A DNA stretch of 64,000 bases from Erigeron canadensis (GCF_010389155.1 NC_057764.1:8804001-8868000), one strand, 5' to 3'. Counted from the first letter of the stretch, positions 45,583-58,457 are shown. Numbers and translations: made by a program. Notes: generated from the letters alone by a model not told the origin.

Positions 45583-48500
45583 AGTCTGTTCTTTGTTTCA
45601 TATTTGCTAAATCTCTTATTTATATTTAAAATGCAGATAAAGACAAAAAAAATATTGTTCACAGGATACTCCTTTATTATAGTATGTAATAAATTCAAAG
45701 ATACAATAATTGGATTTGATTCATAACTAAATACTCATATCAAAGTTAATGATAAAATGTTCTCGAAAAAAAATAATAAACTAATAATAAGAACAAATCC
45801 TATAAGCTAAAAACAGAATAAAGAATTGACAGCGGCATGGAATGTTATATGTTTGAAATTTGTCAAAAGTAAGTGGAGAAACTACATCTTGTAATTTATG
45901 TGTGAGAATTGTAAGACACTAGACATTAGTTTTATGGATGTACATTCTGGGTACTAAACTGTACATGGGAACTAAGGGTTTTCACCATTTTACTTTTTTT
46001 CATTCAATATCAAATGGGTATAAGGCTAAAAGGATTTTAAAAACATAAATAAAATAACGAATCCCTGATTATATTAAGTAAAAAGTTTAAGAAAAACCAG
46101 ATAAATATATATAGTAAGTAAAAGGATTTCAAAAAAACAAAAATAAAGTTAAAGAATCCCCGATTACTTTTGGCCTCAATACCCAATAAGTCAGAATTTA
46201 GCAGCTCTAGGTCCAGGTTTGGGAGTGAGAATTTTAATCGGGTTCGAATTTGAAATTACCTAAATACGACCCATTGGTAAGGATAGGGGTAATGTGGTAG
46301 AATTATTATCCTTCAAATTTAATAATTTAAGACCTGTTTATATGCTTTATAGCAATGCTGTCAATCAGGTAGACTCAGGTGTAATTGGTGGGTTGAGAAT
46401 CTTTGGCCCAAACCCAATCCATTAAAAGTTTCATGGTAAAAAATTCAATCCAGCGACCCCCTGATTAATACATGGGTTGGCGAGTTGACTTGTCAAATAA
46501 AATGGTTTCATTCAAGTAGGCTTAATGTTAATGCATTTAAGTAGGTTGGTTTTAAATCAAGTGAGTTAAATGAATTGTTTTTTAGGTCAAGTGGGTTGCC
46601 AAGTTGGCAGGTGAAATGTTATGGTTTTAGGTAGAGTTCGTCGGTAATAATTAGGATTTTTGGATTGACGGGTTGGCCTGACAACCTTGGTAGAGTTGGG
46701 GAATTAACATACAGAAAAACTTGAACCCTAACTCGACCCATTATAAATTTCAATTTAGAACCTGGATCTATACGGGTTAATTAGGGTGGCGTTGAGTCGA
46801 CTTGATTAATTAATGGGTTGGAAGGTTGACAGGTCAGATAGGCTGCTTTGGGCTCAAATGACTTACATGTTAATGCTTTCAAGTGGGTAGATTTTAGGTC
46901 ATGGTCAAATTGGTAGTTTTTAGGTTAAAAGAGATAACAGGTTAAATTGATTGGTTTTAGTTAAGTTAGTCAAATGAGTTGTTTCGAATCAAATGAGTTA
47001 GCGGGCTGGTAAATCATATGAGTTATTTTTGGGTTAGTTGTTTTTGGTAAGTTGGATTTTGAGTTAAATCAAGTATTGATAGCTTTATAATGTTAGGGTG
47101 TTGAAAACATTTTATATGCAACTGATTACAAAAATAATATTCATGGTTTCATACACATAACTCATTTGTAAACTCTTAGCTCAATATCTAATCTTGTATA
47201 ATGTATCATGTTATTAGGACCATGCAATGTTTTTTGATCCAGATTTCGTCACGTAAGCGATAATTTTTTTCTTTAATTCTATTATTTGTTTTATTTTATT
47301 TTTATTCTAATAATGATGAACTAACTCAAATAAAGTTTTCATAAACTATAAAATATATAAATATTTGTTTAACCCGGTCAATGATCGGGTATAGATTTAG
47401 TATATATATTGTTGGTAGAGCTAAGAGAAAAAAATAGTTTAAACTTTTAATCTAAGCTATTAAAAATAAATAGCAAATTAATCCTAGCCATTCAAATAAA
47501 AAGTCAAACCATACATGTTATAAACTTGGTATGCCTTCAAATATATTAAAAATACTACAACTTGTGAAATTCAAATTCAAATCAATAATAAAAAAAAGTG
47601 ATACTTTTACTTGTGATTTAACTTGCTATACTACAAATCATTTTTAATGACCATTTAGTCCTTAACATTTATTAAGACTTTTTACTTTTAATGATAAATT
47701 TTAATTCGTTTAATTATTTGACTTTTTCACTGCATACAAACTTATTTACCCTACTCTTTTACTTGTTAAATCTTGCCGCACGTCAACATGTAACTTATAG
47801 ATCGTTATAGGATGTATATGCATTACCATTAAAATATTTATTTTATATTAGAAATTGCATTTTCATGTTTAATTCTTAGTTCATGATTAAGCACAGTTAC
47901 TTTTTGAGATAACATCTCATTTTCGTACACTAGTGTTGATTCAATGAGGTTTTCTTTTCAAATTGTTGATAAACAAACATCCACAGTTCCACACTAATGA
48001 CTAACTTTTTGTTTTTGTTACAACACGATTATGACGTATTAAATATTCATAGTCATAAAAGCATATAGAGATGTGCTAAGTGCCAGAACCATATATAATG
48101 AAAGTAACAATTTTGAGTTGTAAAACTAATTTAACTTACCATTCGTAATATTAATAACATACCTTTTTCGTATTACACCTTTAATTGAGGTAGGATTTTA
48201 ACACAAAGGGCCGGTATAAGGTAACAGTGCGTGAAAACATCAAATAATTAAAAGAGTTATAATCTATCATTAATGTCAAGAGAGTGTTAATAAACGTTAA
48301 GGGCAAAATTGTCATTAAAAAAGAATTGTAGTACAAGAAGTAAAATTGTAAGTGAAAAAATCACCTCCCATAAAAAAATGCCCTCCATATCCCCACCACT
48401 ATTTTTTGGTATCTCGACCACCACTACTGTCGCTGCAAAAAGTGAAAAAAGTGCGGGCCATCATATCTATAATGGTAAATATGACAGAATAAAAGCGGGC

Positions 48501-48826
48501 CTCCTGTCAGGGTCGCTGCAAAAAGTCTGATCAGGTTACCAAAAAAGTGGTCGGGTTACCAGGTGCCTAAAAAAAACTGCCAAAAAACTTATAATCTCTT
48601 CACGTTTTTGATGTATGCATGGCAATATTGCATTATGGCAAGTTGTTAAAACTATAAATTGTTATACATCTTAAGTCCGAATTTTTTTTTCTATTATTAA
48701 CACTAAGTTACTCTAATTAATAGTTAAGTTACTCTTATTAGTTTTTTTAAAAAAAACGTTAAGGCTATATGGAAATATGAGGTTCTATTATTATATTATT
48801 ATTATTATTATTTAAAACTAGATGTA
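45583..48826. other. Intergenic DNA with degenerate GGGTTGG-type repeats
   Basis: 46030-46165 holds two direct copies of about 45 bp (CGAATCCCTGATTA and AGAATCCCCGATTA). 46360-47080 is a diverged array of GGGTTGG / GTTGACTTGTCAAAT phrases that recurs at 49290-49600 and 50060-50210. No protein-coding gene is supported; the (TAT)n tract at 48790-48820 is a microsatellite. Confidence 0.4.
47372..47401 (+). repeat. Helitron-like 3' terminus (degenerate)
   Basis: The hairpin ACCCGGTC AAT GATCGGGT is followed by ATAGATTTAGT. Helitrons end in a short hairpin and CTRRT; here the end reads TTAGT. A better copy is at 50342. Confidence 0.35.
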
Positions 48827-50038
48827 TGCTCGCGCAATGCGACGGCGATGGTGGTAGCGATGACAACAATAGTGGTGGCGGCGACGGTGGTGGCTCGGAA
48901 TGTAAAATGAATTTATGTAAGAATTGTTCGTGTGCTTTATTTATGAGTTGGATGATATATGTTGTAAATTATTTCATTAAGAGTATTATAGGTATATTAG
49001 ACGAAGACGTATAAATCAGTACATAAAAAAGAAAAAAGAGTAGTTTGTTTTATATATTTATATTTACAAAGAAAAAAGATAAATGGGTAAAAATTGAACT
49101 CTCTGGTTCCATATACCATCTTGGTACTCAGAGCGCACATCTAATAATCATCTTCACACATGAAGCATAAAATATATTTTTTTCATTTACATTCGATAAT
49201 GTTTCAACACTTTAATGCATGAATAAATATACTTTATATAAAACAATAACTAAAATAAATATAACTATAACTATAATATAAATATAACGGGTTCGAGTTA
49301 GCGGGTTACAAATATCCAACCCAATCCTGACGTGTTATCAAAATCGAGTTGGAAATCATAACCCAAAGTTGTCTACCCGTCAACCTATATTCAACCACCA
49401 ACCCAAAAAAAAAATCTGGTTGGTGAGCTGATTTCAAGTTATATGGATAGGTCATGGTTAGTCGGTTGATTTTGGTCACATGAGTTGTTGGTTTCACGCG
49501 TTAAATGGGTTGGTAAGTTGATCTCAAGTCATATGGGTTGATTTCAAGTCAAATGGGTTGTGGGTTCTTAGATCAAATGAGTTGAGGAGTTGACCTATTA
49601 ACAAACACGAGAGTAAGTACCCGCGTGTTGCGGCGGTGAGATGGTAGGGGTGATAGCTAGATCATAGAGTGTGATATGTCATAGAGTATGATAGTCAAAT
49701 GCCTTAGCCGTACGGGCTCTACCATCAGATTTAAAAATTCGTCGAAAGCATATCGAATGACATCTCTAATGAAAGAGCATAAAATTTTAAGAACACCCAT
49801 ATAATTTTTGTAATTTATCGATGTACGGTTTTTGAGATAAATGATTTTGAATGGATTGGAGGAAAAAATGATTTATGCAGGATAGAGAAAAGAAATGATT
49901 AGTTGAGATTTGAGGAGAGAAAAAGGGTATTATAGTTATTTTAGGTAAATATAGAATAAATAAATGAACATTTTGGGAAAGTAAATGTTGAAACTTAAAA
50001 TTTAGACATGGACTTTTTGCTTTATAATATAGTATAGA
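48827..50038 (-). mobile_element. Putative non-autonomous Helitron
   Basis: On the minus strand the element starts TCTATACTATATTATAAAGC at 50038 (preceded by A) and ends CATCTAGT at 48827 (followed by T), matching Helitron insertion between A and T and the 5'-TC / CTRRT-3' ends. The GC-rich hairpin before the 3' end (GCATTGCGCG) is weak. There is no Rep/helicase; the interior has GGGTTGG-type repeats. Confidence 0.45.
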
Positions 50039-50341
50039 TTATATTACTTTAAATATAAATATTTTTGGGCTGGAGGGTTGACTTATTAACCCAAAAACAA
50101 CTCGAACCCGACCCAAAAAAATCAAGTTGGTGGGATATTAGATCGAGATTCTACAACCCTAATCCAATATTCCAGGTCGGATCCAAGCAGAATTTCGAGT
50201 AAGATCGAGTATTGGCAATCTTAAAATATATCAAACCGACTCTAAATATGTTACATCAAAAACTGTACAAAATGTAAGAGTTTATTTTAACAATTTCATA
50301 AAATCTTATTTTTGGGTAAACGGATCCTAAATTACTTGGTA

Positions 50342-50371
50342 ACCCGGTCACCGACCGGGTATTAATCTAGT
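50342..50371 (+). repeat. Helitron-like 3' terminus
   Basis: ACCCGGTC ACC GACCGGGT is a perfect 8-bp stem with a 3-base loop, followed by ATTAATCTAGT and then T. The CTAGT end fits CTRRT. Its 5' end may be TCTATTATTATATTATT at 48783, with the element at 48827-50038 nested inside; that is speculative. Confidence 0.45.
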
Positions 50372-50539
50372 TATAATTAATATTATGAATTCCGTTCAAT
50401 TCTGGTCAACCAAACATAAAAAATAATATAAATCAATCAAATTTCAATTCCATCATATTCCAATCCATTCAGATTCTAATTTCATCAAATTCCAATTCCT
50501 TTAACAGGTTCCAATTCCTTCAAAAAAAAATTTGTGAAC

Positions 50540-51247
50540 CAAACGCCTCTTAGTAGTATGTTGGCCTGGATCAAAGTAAAGAACACTAGTAATAGATGGA
50601 GATGGACAGGGGAAAAGAGGCGACTTTTGTTTAGAGTAGGGACAAACTACAATGATCGTTTTATTTTTGCTTCACCGAAGTGGATTAGCAGAGACTGCTA
50701 CTTGTTTATGTGGAGAGTTTATATGGATCGATTACCTACCATGGCTGCCCTCAAGAGCAAGAATGTGATTTTTGATGGGATCGACCTCATGTTGTGTGAT
50801 ACAACTGAAGAGACCTTGGAGCATATCCTATGTGTATGTGATTTGGCTAGCTCTATTTAATACATGATCGGTATATGGTGCAATGTCAGGCCACGGTTGT
50901 TTTTCTCTAGCAATGATCTTTTCGGAATTGAAGAACACTTGGGATTAGGAGGAACTAAGAAGACGATATTTAAAGGTATTGTTTCTGTGACATGTTGGTG
51001 CCTTTGGCGTGCTAAGAATAATAGAAGGTTTAATGACGAAGAGACAAGTGGTGACAAGGTCTTCCAGGAGATAAAGGCGACTAGTTATTTTTGGTTCAAA
51101 AATAGATCAAGAGGATGTTCGGTAAGCTTGGATAGCTGGAATCGTTTTGAGATGTAAATAATTGCCTTGTAAATACTTGTTGCCACCCCAAGTTTTGGTG
51201 GGTGTTTGGCGTTTTGTGAACAAAAGTTATTTTTCAAAAAAAAAACA
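50540..51247 (+). pseudogene. LINE (L1-type) 3' fragment with zf-RVT domain
   Basis: Two open stretches in the same frame, separated by one TAA at 50858, read through as the C-terminal end of a plant non-LTR retrotransposon RT. It has the zf-RVT pattern (RDCYLFMWRVYMDRLPTMAAL, then C...C with EETLEHILCVCDLASSI) and the following CWCLWRAKNNRRFNDE segment, ending in TAG/TAA at about 51157. An A-rich tail is at 51238-51247. Endonuclease and RT proper are absent (5' truncation is usual for LINEs). Confidence 0.7.
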
Positions 51248-51772
51248 AAACTTTTGTCATATTAATGTCTCGTCATGAATGACAGAGGCAGCATGGGGCA
51301 GTGGGTCACCTGCCCCTACTGTAATTTTACTACAATGTAATTTTTCACAATATAAATGGTATATTTATAATTATTTTCTAAAAGTAATAAAAAATAAGTA
51401 GAAAATAAATACAAATGTTACATTCGTTGTCACAAGCTTATTCTTTAAAAGTCATTGGTCATCGAAACAGTAATTTTTAGATAGAAGCTGGAATCGTTTT
51501 GAGATGTAAATAATTGCCTTGTAAATACTTGTTGCCACCCCACGTTTTGGTGGGTGTTTGGCGTTTTATGAACAAAAGTTACTTTAAAAAAATAAAAAAA
51601 ACGTTTGTCATATCAATGTCTCGTCATGAATGACAGAGGCAGCATGGGGCAGTGGGTCACCTGCCCCTAAAAATAAGTAGGAAATAAATACAAATGTTAC
51701 CTTCGTTGTCATAAGCTTATTCTTTAAAAATCATTGGTCATCGAAACATTAATTTTGAGATAGATATTTTCA
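51134..51772 (+). repeat. Tandem duplication of the LINE tail (about 352-bp period)
   Basis: AGCTGGAATCGTTTTGAGAT begins at 51134 and again at 51486. Similarity continues through TTGCCACCCC, the poly(A)-like tract, GACAGAGGCAGCATGGGGCA and CATTGGTCATCGAAACA. The second unit lacks about 60 bp after CTGCCCCT. Confidence 0.8.
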
Positions 51773-52553
51773 TTGGGAAAATAAAAAACTTGTTTTTTTT
51801 ATTTTTATTATAAAGAATGAAAAAAGATTCAAAAAAAAGTTTTTTTCTATTTGAGTATGTAAATGTGTAATACAGTAATTGTGTAGTTATTTGTAAAAAA
51901 ATTAACTTCTTTCAAATTATTATATATATTTATCATAAACCACTAATAATGATAATTATAATAGTTGTGTAGAAAATATATTTTTACAAGCTATTTATTT
52001 CATAAAACGTATATTTTTGGGTTTCGTACATTATGATTGAATACGTTTTCATTTAATAAGATCTTGTCAGACACTTGTGGTCTTCATTTATTAAAAAAAT
52101 GGCACTTTTACATAGAAGTGTTATACCTAGCTAGTGGAAATAAATTTATTTGAGGGTTCATTTTTTTTATTCTTAAGCTAAGGTCTATTTTTATTTTTTT
52201 TACATTTTTGGATACAATTGCCTCCTCGCATAAAATTTTTTAGCTCCGTCTCTAAATGTCGTCATCATTTGTCAACTAGTTATTTCACCAACCGACCCTA
52301 TCAATAACACAATAACCTCCAAATAAAAAAACTAACAGTGAATTGGAGGATGGAATGCACACACGAATTTTAATCATCGATTAAGCAACAAACCAAATAT
52401 TGAGAGGCAACCGATGATTTCTCTAGCATTACAACATTTACTACAATGATGGTTTCCATATATCAAATTATTTTATGGATTGGATTGTACTTGACTGTCT
52501 ACGGTTTTATTGTAGTGTGTGTTCGGGGTAAAAGGTTTGTATATATAAATGTA
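51773..52553. other. AT-rich intergenic DNA
   Basis: No ORF, RNA gene or clear repeat structure is seen. It ends in ATAAATGTA (52545-52553), the target duplication of the following element. Confidence 0.4.
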
Positions 52554-54276
52554 GGGTTAAGTGTACGGAAATGTAATTAACTAAGGACGAAAAGTTATTG
52601 TGTGTATGAACTTACAAAATCTTTATTGTATGCATGAACCCTAATAATTTTCTATTGTATCATGAAACCGGGTAAAGGCTTATGTGGGCCCGGTTTCAAC
52701 AACAAACTCAGATTTCATCTTCAACCTAACATGTTCATGTATAATTTTCAAACCCATTATATTGGGGAAAAAAATACAATGAAAGGGATCAAATTTTCAA
52801 ACGCATTATATTTTATCTATACATCTATTTCAAATTATCAATCCATCTATATATATATATATATATATACAGATAGATTGTACATGGATCAATACACTTT
52901 GACCACATATTCATTCTTGATGTTTCTTTCTTTCTTTCCTTGGCTCTGTCTCTCTTTTACCAACCATATCACCAAACCCTTTTTCTTTTTTAATCTTTTT
53001 TTTTTGGGCTAAGTGCTGGAATGCAGTTAACTAATCCTGAAAAGTTATTGTGTGCACGAACTCTAGGTCGACTTTATTGTATTTAGGAAACTTGTTCAAG
53101 AGTCCCATAGTAAACAAAAGTTACCAGGTAAGAAGTTAACCAGTCACCACTTTCATGTTGACCCTTTGACTGCTTATGTGACATGCACACAATAACTTTT
53201 TGGAATTAGTTTATGCACACAATAAAAAAATTATATGAAAATAAACAAGTTTTATGTGAAGTAACCGGTCCCACATCCGTTTTATGTTCACAATAAACAT
53301 AATTTCAAGTTTCCTGAATACAATAAAACCGACCTAAAGTTCGTGCACACAATAACTTTTGGTGATTAGTTGACTGCATTCCGGCGCACTTAGCCCTTCT
53401 TTTTTTATCTATTAGTAATTATTTCTTTTGATGTATTTTTTTCAAAGAAAAATGATTGAGATGATTATAGGTCCAAATTTCAAACTCAGATGATGATGAT
53501 GTTCATTAAGGGATGCTGAAATGGGGTGGCCGGAAATAATGGTGGCGATAGAAGTGACGGCGGCGGCGGAGTGATGAAAAGCTGCCGAAATCAACCCCCC
53601 ATATTTATCTATCTATCTTAGTTTATTGATGATTTGTTAACAAAATAAAACATTTGGGTGGGTTTTGATTTTTCGGCCACCATCGTTATTCCGTTCATCA
53701 CCGCAGCACCACCATCTTCGTCCACTTGTCACCCTTCGTGGGTGTACGGGGTTTCGTTTTTATCATCAACTCCTTGAAGCCGATGAAGCCCACTCCCAAA
53801 TTTCACCACCGTTCACCACTTCTTAAAACCCTTCCCTTAATTATGCCGAAGAATGCATATAAGCATATTTTACATGGGTTTCAATTTGGAAGTTTTGCTT
53901 GACTTAGCTCATTGATTATCAAATTCATGGATTGTCGATCGGATATAATCACATATATTTGTATAACTAGTTTTCAATGAAAGTGACTTTCATTAGTGAG
54001 GTGATGATTGGGTTTTGTTCTATTAAACTGACTTTGGTTCTTTGCTACAGAATATATTTTGTATAGATGTATATTTCTAATATTTAAATCAAATAATCCG
54101 CCACGTAAAAAAAAAAATTTGAAAAGTCAAAAGGGTGACCGGCTAATAAAATAGCTGGTCATTCGTGCATACCATATATGTTTTTTTTAAGTTAATACAC
54201 GCAATAAAGATTCTATAACTTTATGTACACAATAACCTTTCGGCCTTAGTTAATTACATTTCGGTGCACTTAACTC
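52554..54276. mobile_element. MULE-type TIR element with 9-bp target duplication, non-autonomous
   Basis: Terminal inverted repeats of about 85-95 bp (GGGTTAAGTGTACGGAAATG at the left; CATTTCGGTGCACTTAACTC at the right) are flanked by ATAAATGTA at 52545-52553 and 54277-54285. Long TIRs and 9-bp TSDs are typical of Mutator-like elements. No transposase is present. The interior holds a smaller family member (53006-53396) and a GC-richer stretch (about 53510-53840) rich in CACC/GGTGG that could be captured host sequence. Confidence 0.7.
53006..53396. mobile_element. Nested 391-bp MITE of the same family
   Basis: TIRs of about 85 bp (GGGCTAAGTGCTGGAATGCA and its complement at 53377-53396) resemble the outer element's TIRs (TAAGTG..GGAA..., AAAAGTTATTGTGTG). 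It lies in a T-rich tract; a clean duplication cannot be seen in the poly(T). Confidence 0.7.
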
Positions 54277-55651
54277 ATAAATGTATTATCATGATATTAA
54301 GTATTGTGGCACAACCGCCGCGCACAGCCGATAAAACTCCCATTATATAACATACGTTAGTACCATTGAATTTTCTTTACGGATTGGATTGCATATATAT
54401 CTAAACTTTTGTATATTACTTGTATGAAATCTTCTCCGATAACTATTTTGCATATATGTTTTATATTCTCGTCACTTCTTACTCATGAATGAATGTTGTT
54501 GTACAACTTTATTTGTTGATCTTGTTTCAAGTAATTTTCATACGAAAGAATTAATCTGTTTGGTCATTCTTTCATTTTACTTTACATGGGTATAATTATT
54601 GTTCAAGGTGGTTAGGAATTTTTGATAAATAAAAATAAAATATATTTCGAGTAGCGATCATAGAAGAAGTTTTGCTAAAGAAAAAAAAAGTTTTTAATCC
54701 AACCCGATATTGACAAGTGGCTTTAAAAAAAAGCGGTGACATAATTGTATATGTTAGACTACTATTATTTTTTATGACACGTATAAATTAAACCAATGCA
54801 ATGTTTTTTTGAAAAGTAAAACCAATGCATTTGATTTGATAAATAACTTTAACAATTTGCATATGTGTAAGACATAATTCTGATTAACAATAACTTTTTT
54901 GCATTCGTTGTCATTACTGATTTGTATATTGAAACCTCCAGTAACATTCATGTAATTAATAAGTAAATCAAGTAATTAAAGTAAATCATTCAATAACATT
55001 AGGAACTTCATAGATTCTTTCTTTCACATGGGTAAAACAAAATTATTCAAAATCAAATGTTATTGGTTTACACTTGTAAAAGTAAATAAAAAAACTCAAT
55101 ATTTACAAAAACTTATTTTTCCTTGGATACAAGTATAATACAATTTTATTGCAAAAAAAAGAAGTGTATATAGGGAATAAGAAGTGGAGATAGATATCAA
55201 ACATGTATGTATGTATAGTTACATATGATAAATAACTAGCTAGTGTACAAAACAGAATTTCCTTATAATATTATTGATATGATGATGATGATATTATTAT
55301 GTAGGACACCATTAAGTTGAAATTAAATAAGATTAATTGACTAAATCCTATTAGTTTTATTATTATCAAGGACATTACAACTAAATAACCCAATATTAAG
55401 GATGGATAATGACACTAGAAACAAACGACAAAAAGCATAATTATCCACTATTTACCAAACCATCTTTGTCAAAGAGTTAGCTGTTATAATCAAACTTGAA
55501 GAAGACTAATCAAGAGAGGGCTGCTTGTTGGTGAAGGTTGTGAGCTCTATAGAAACCCAAATATATCACATCCGTTCTCGATCTAATCCAACCACACTAG
55601 CTAATTTGTTCTCCATAGCACGGCCGTACGTGGAAAATTTATCAAGGATAT
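54277..55651. other. Upstream region of the NAC gene
   Basis: AT-rich; no ORF of note. The 5' UTR and promoter of the NAC gene must lie in the last few hundred bases, but I see no unambiguous TATA box at a convincing distance. Confidence 0.4.
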
Positions 55652-57965
55652 ATGGAAGAAGGTCTTCCTCCCGGATTCCGATTCCATCCAACTGATGAAG
55701 AACTTATCACTTATTATCTCTGTCCGAAAGTCTCCGATTCCACTTTTACCTCAAAAGCAGTTGCTGAGGTCGATCTCAACAAATGTGAACCTTGGGACCT
55801 CCCGGGTATGCTGGATTCATGTATCTACTGATATATATATACATATATATATGCATGCTAGCTTCATATTCTTATGTCAATTAATCAATTGGGCTAGGGG
55901 TCATTGGCACTATATCTTTAGTTCTTCATCATTTAATGTTGTAATCTGTAAAAAGTAACTAACTTACTTATCATTTAAATTTCAAGCTTTTGCTGATAAT
56001 ACTTTTGCTATTAAGTTTAATTGGATTAGTATTAGTTTTACTTCGATAGCTTTTTTGCTTAGTTTTTCAGCCTTAAACTGCCGTTGACTTTGTTTTGATC
56101 TTTGAAAAGTCTTAACAACAACAACCACCACCAAGTTTGGGTCACAACTACTAGATTGTGTGACGTGCCACATTTTCTTTCCAAAATTAATTATGAATAC
56201 GTAAAATTGAAAATGAAGCTTTTTTTAAGTTCTATTAGTTTCAAATAAAGAAAATCGTACGTGAATGTCATAATTAAGTTTGTTTTATGCGCGCAGCCAA
56301 AGCTTCTATGGGAGAAAAGGAATGGTATTTCTTCAGTTTGAGGGATCGAAAATACCCAACAGGGCTAAGAACAAACCGTGCGACTGTGGCTGGATACTGG
56401 AAGACGACAGGAAAGGACAAAGAAATCTTTCGTGGCGGGATGTTGGTCGGGATGAAGAAGACCCTGGTCTTCTACAGGGGTAGAGCCCCAAAAGGTGAAA
56501 AAACCAACTGGGTGATGCATGAATATAGACTTGAAACTACACATGCTTTCAAAGCTAGCAAGGTACGTCCACGTATCTTTAAAGAAAACAAGTGATTGAC
56601 TTTTGTTTTTAATTACAGTATTATTTACATAAACAAGAAGTTATGCATATTTGAGTCATATATGGTGTCAAATAGCTGGGGTGGGTACTTACAATATAGT
56701 AGACTATACCGCAGTTAAGTTTTATATAATACAAATTCTCCAAACAGTTCAAAAATTGTATTCTTCCCTCCAAATTTCATGATATCATATATATCTACAT
56801 GCATGGTAAATACTCCTTAATTCAGCTTCTTTATGTACTTTTATTATTTATTAGTATTACGTAAAGAGACATAATTGGTAAATATTATTTCTACGAATCA
56901 TTTTTCATTTGCTCATATATTTCTCATGCAACGACTAGACGACTTGATGAGCTCACCTTTGTGACATATATATATGTTACCACCTGAACATTCATCAATA
57001 AATAATTAATATGCATAAAAAATTTGACAAATAATTAATTTGGAAGAAATTGATAAGACATAAGTTATCATCAACAAATTATAATACAGCAAGTTAGCTA
57101 AATGTATGTCATATATTGCATCCATCTTTTAAATTAGACCCTTTTAATCGATGTTTGATATATATATGTCTAGTACGTGATTCCGTGAACCTCCAATCGT
57201 AAACTTGCAAACATAGAGAAAGTTAGTTAAAATGGAAATGAATTCGTGACTATTTTGTTTAAATTAGATCCATGGATGTTGACATTGAGAAAAATAAATT
57301 CATCAATATAGATGAACCTCATTAAAAAATGCGTAATACATGTTACTGCGACCTTATATCCTCCAACTAGCTAGCAGACATTATTATTGGTGATCGATCT
57401 TATTAACTGTGAAGAAAGAGGATATATTTATACGTACATTTTACAGGAGGAATGGGTAGTTTGTCGAATCTTTCAGAAAAGTACAATAGCTAAAAAGCCA
57501 ATGGCCTCAGTGTCATCGCCACAGTCAACGGACTCTCCTTGTGATACTAACATGATGACGAATGACTATGGCGATATTGAGCTGCCAAACTTAAATGGCA
57601 TTTCCACATCAACTAGTAGTAATCTTTTGCTTCAGAGTTATGGTGTGGAAACCAACCTTAACACAAACATGAATCTGAATATGAGTTTGGCAAGCAGCCA
57701 TCCATCTCTTGCTTGGCCATCTAGCTTGCTTAGTCCAAATCTTTCAATGAACGCGTTGCTTATCAAAGCATTGCAACTTAGAAGTTATCAACAAAGAGAA
57801 GCTGCAAACTTCGATTATCAATTGATGGAACAAGGAAATCCTAATTACATAAATGAGGCAAGTCCAAGCTTACAAGCTTCTTCCGCTAGAACATACGAAT
57901 CTCTGCAGCAGCAACAACAGCCGCAACAACAGGAGCAACCATTCAATTTGGACTCCATGTGGTAG
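55652..57965 (+). CDS. NAC-domain transcription factor, three exons
   Basis: Exons 55652-55805, 56297-56562 and 57447-57965 join in phase to a 312-aa protein; introns (491 and 884 bp) have GT-AG ends (GTATGC...GCGCAG, GTACGT...TTACAG) at the positions usual for NAC genes. The NAC domain spans about residues 5-155 in the canonical order: [14 protein letters not shown], then NKCEPWDLP and, across the first splice junction, [73 protein letters not shown] and [12 protein letters not shown]. Subdomains C/D bind DNA; the C-terminal half is Ser/Asn/Met-rich with a Gln-rich end (about residues 290-306) and is the likely activation region in the nucleus. By recalled motifs it is nearest the NAM/CUC-like group that includes Arabidopsis ANAC058, but I do not assign orthology. 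Val in RATVAGYW, where most relatives have Glu, is the one unusual domain residue. No miR164-like site was recognised. The frame is intact, so I judge it functional. Confidence 0.95.
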
Positions 57966-58102
57966 GTTTATTCTGTAGCATTTGGGACTAACATATTATC
58001 ATTCATAATGGCATTAGATCAAGATGTATAAATTTGGAGTAAATTGAAAGTGAACCAAGCTTCTTTGGATAGAGTCATGTTTAGGTTGTATAGAGGTGGC
58101 AT

Positions 58103-58108
58103 AATAAA
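58103..58108 (+). terminator. Candidate polyadenylation signal of the NAC gene
   Basis: AATAAA, 138 bp after the stop codon, in a T-rich 3' flank. Plant signals are loose, so this is only a candidate. Confidence 0.35.
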
Positions 58109-58457
58109 TGTATTGATTGTTAACTGACAGAAAAATAATGTGGCTGTTAATTGTGTATTGTCATATTATTGTAGTCAAGGTTTAACTTCAATGTTTAATA
58201 TAATAAGTTTCAATGTGGGAACAACAAATGTTTAATGATCTGTCCCCAAGGATTTAGTACGTAAATTGAAACTAACTGATCAAGGAACTGTTTGAAAAAT
58301 GATCATGTATATATGTCCGAAAATAATTTAAACTTATGGGGTCACACGAAATGACATGGTAACTCGATATCATTAATTAGTATATTAAAGTAATATATTA
58401 ATTAAATATAATAATCACGAATTAATTAACTATGTATTTAATTTATTAAAGAGGAGG
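58109..58457. other. Intergenic DNA between NAC gene and Copia D
   Basis: AT-rich with several TTAATTA repeats at 58370-58440; nothing else is seen. Confidence 0.4.

Noticed and set aside
49306..49600. AACCCGACC / GGGTTGG phrases suggesting telomere-like repeats
   Set aside because: The unit is not TTTAGGG, is very diverged and is dispersed within probable Helitron sequence.
57387..57446. An ATG at 57387 as the start of a separate protein ending at 57965
   Set aside because: It lies in intron 2 of the NAC gene; the acceptor TTACAG at 57441-57446 and phase agreement with exons 1 and 2 show that only 57447 onward is coding.
57447..57965. A miR164 target site in the NAC C-terminal region
   Set aside because: Some NAM/CUC-type genes have one, but no matching stretch was seen here.
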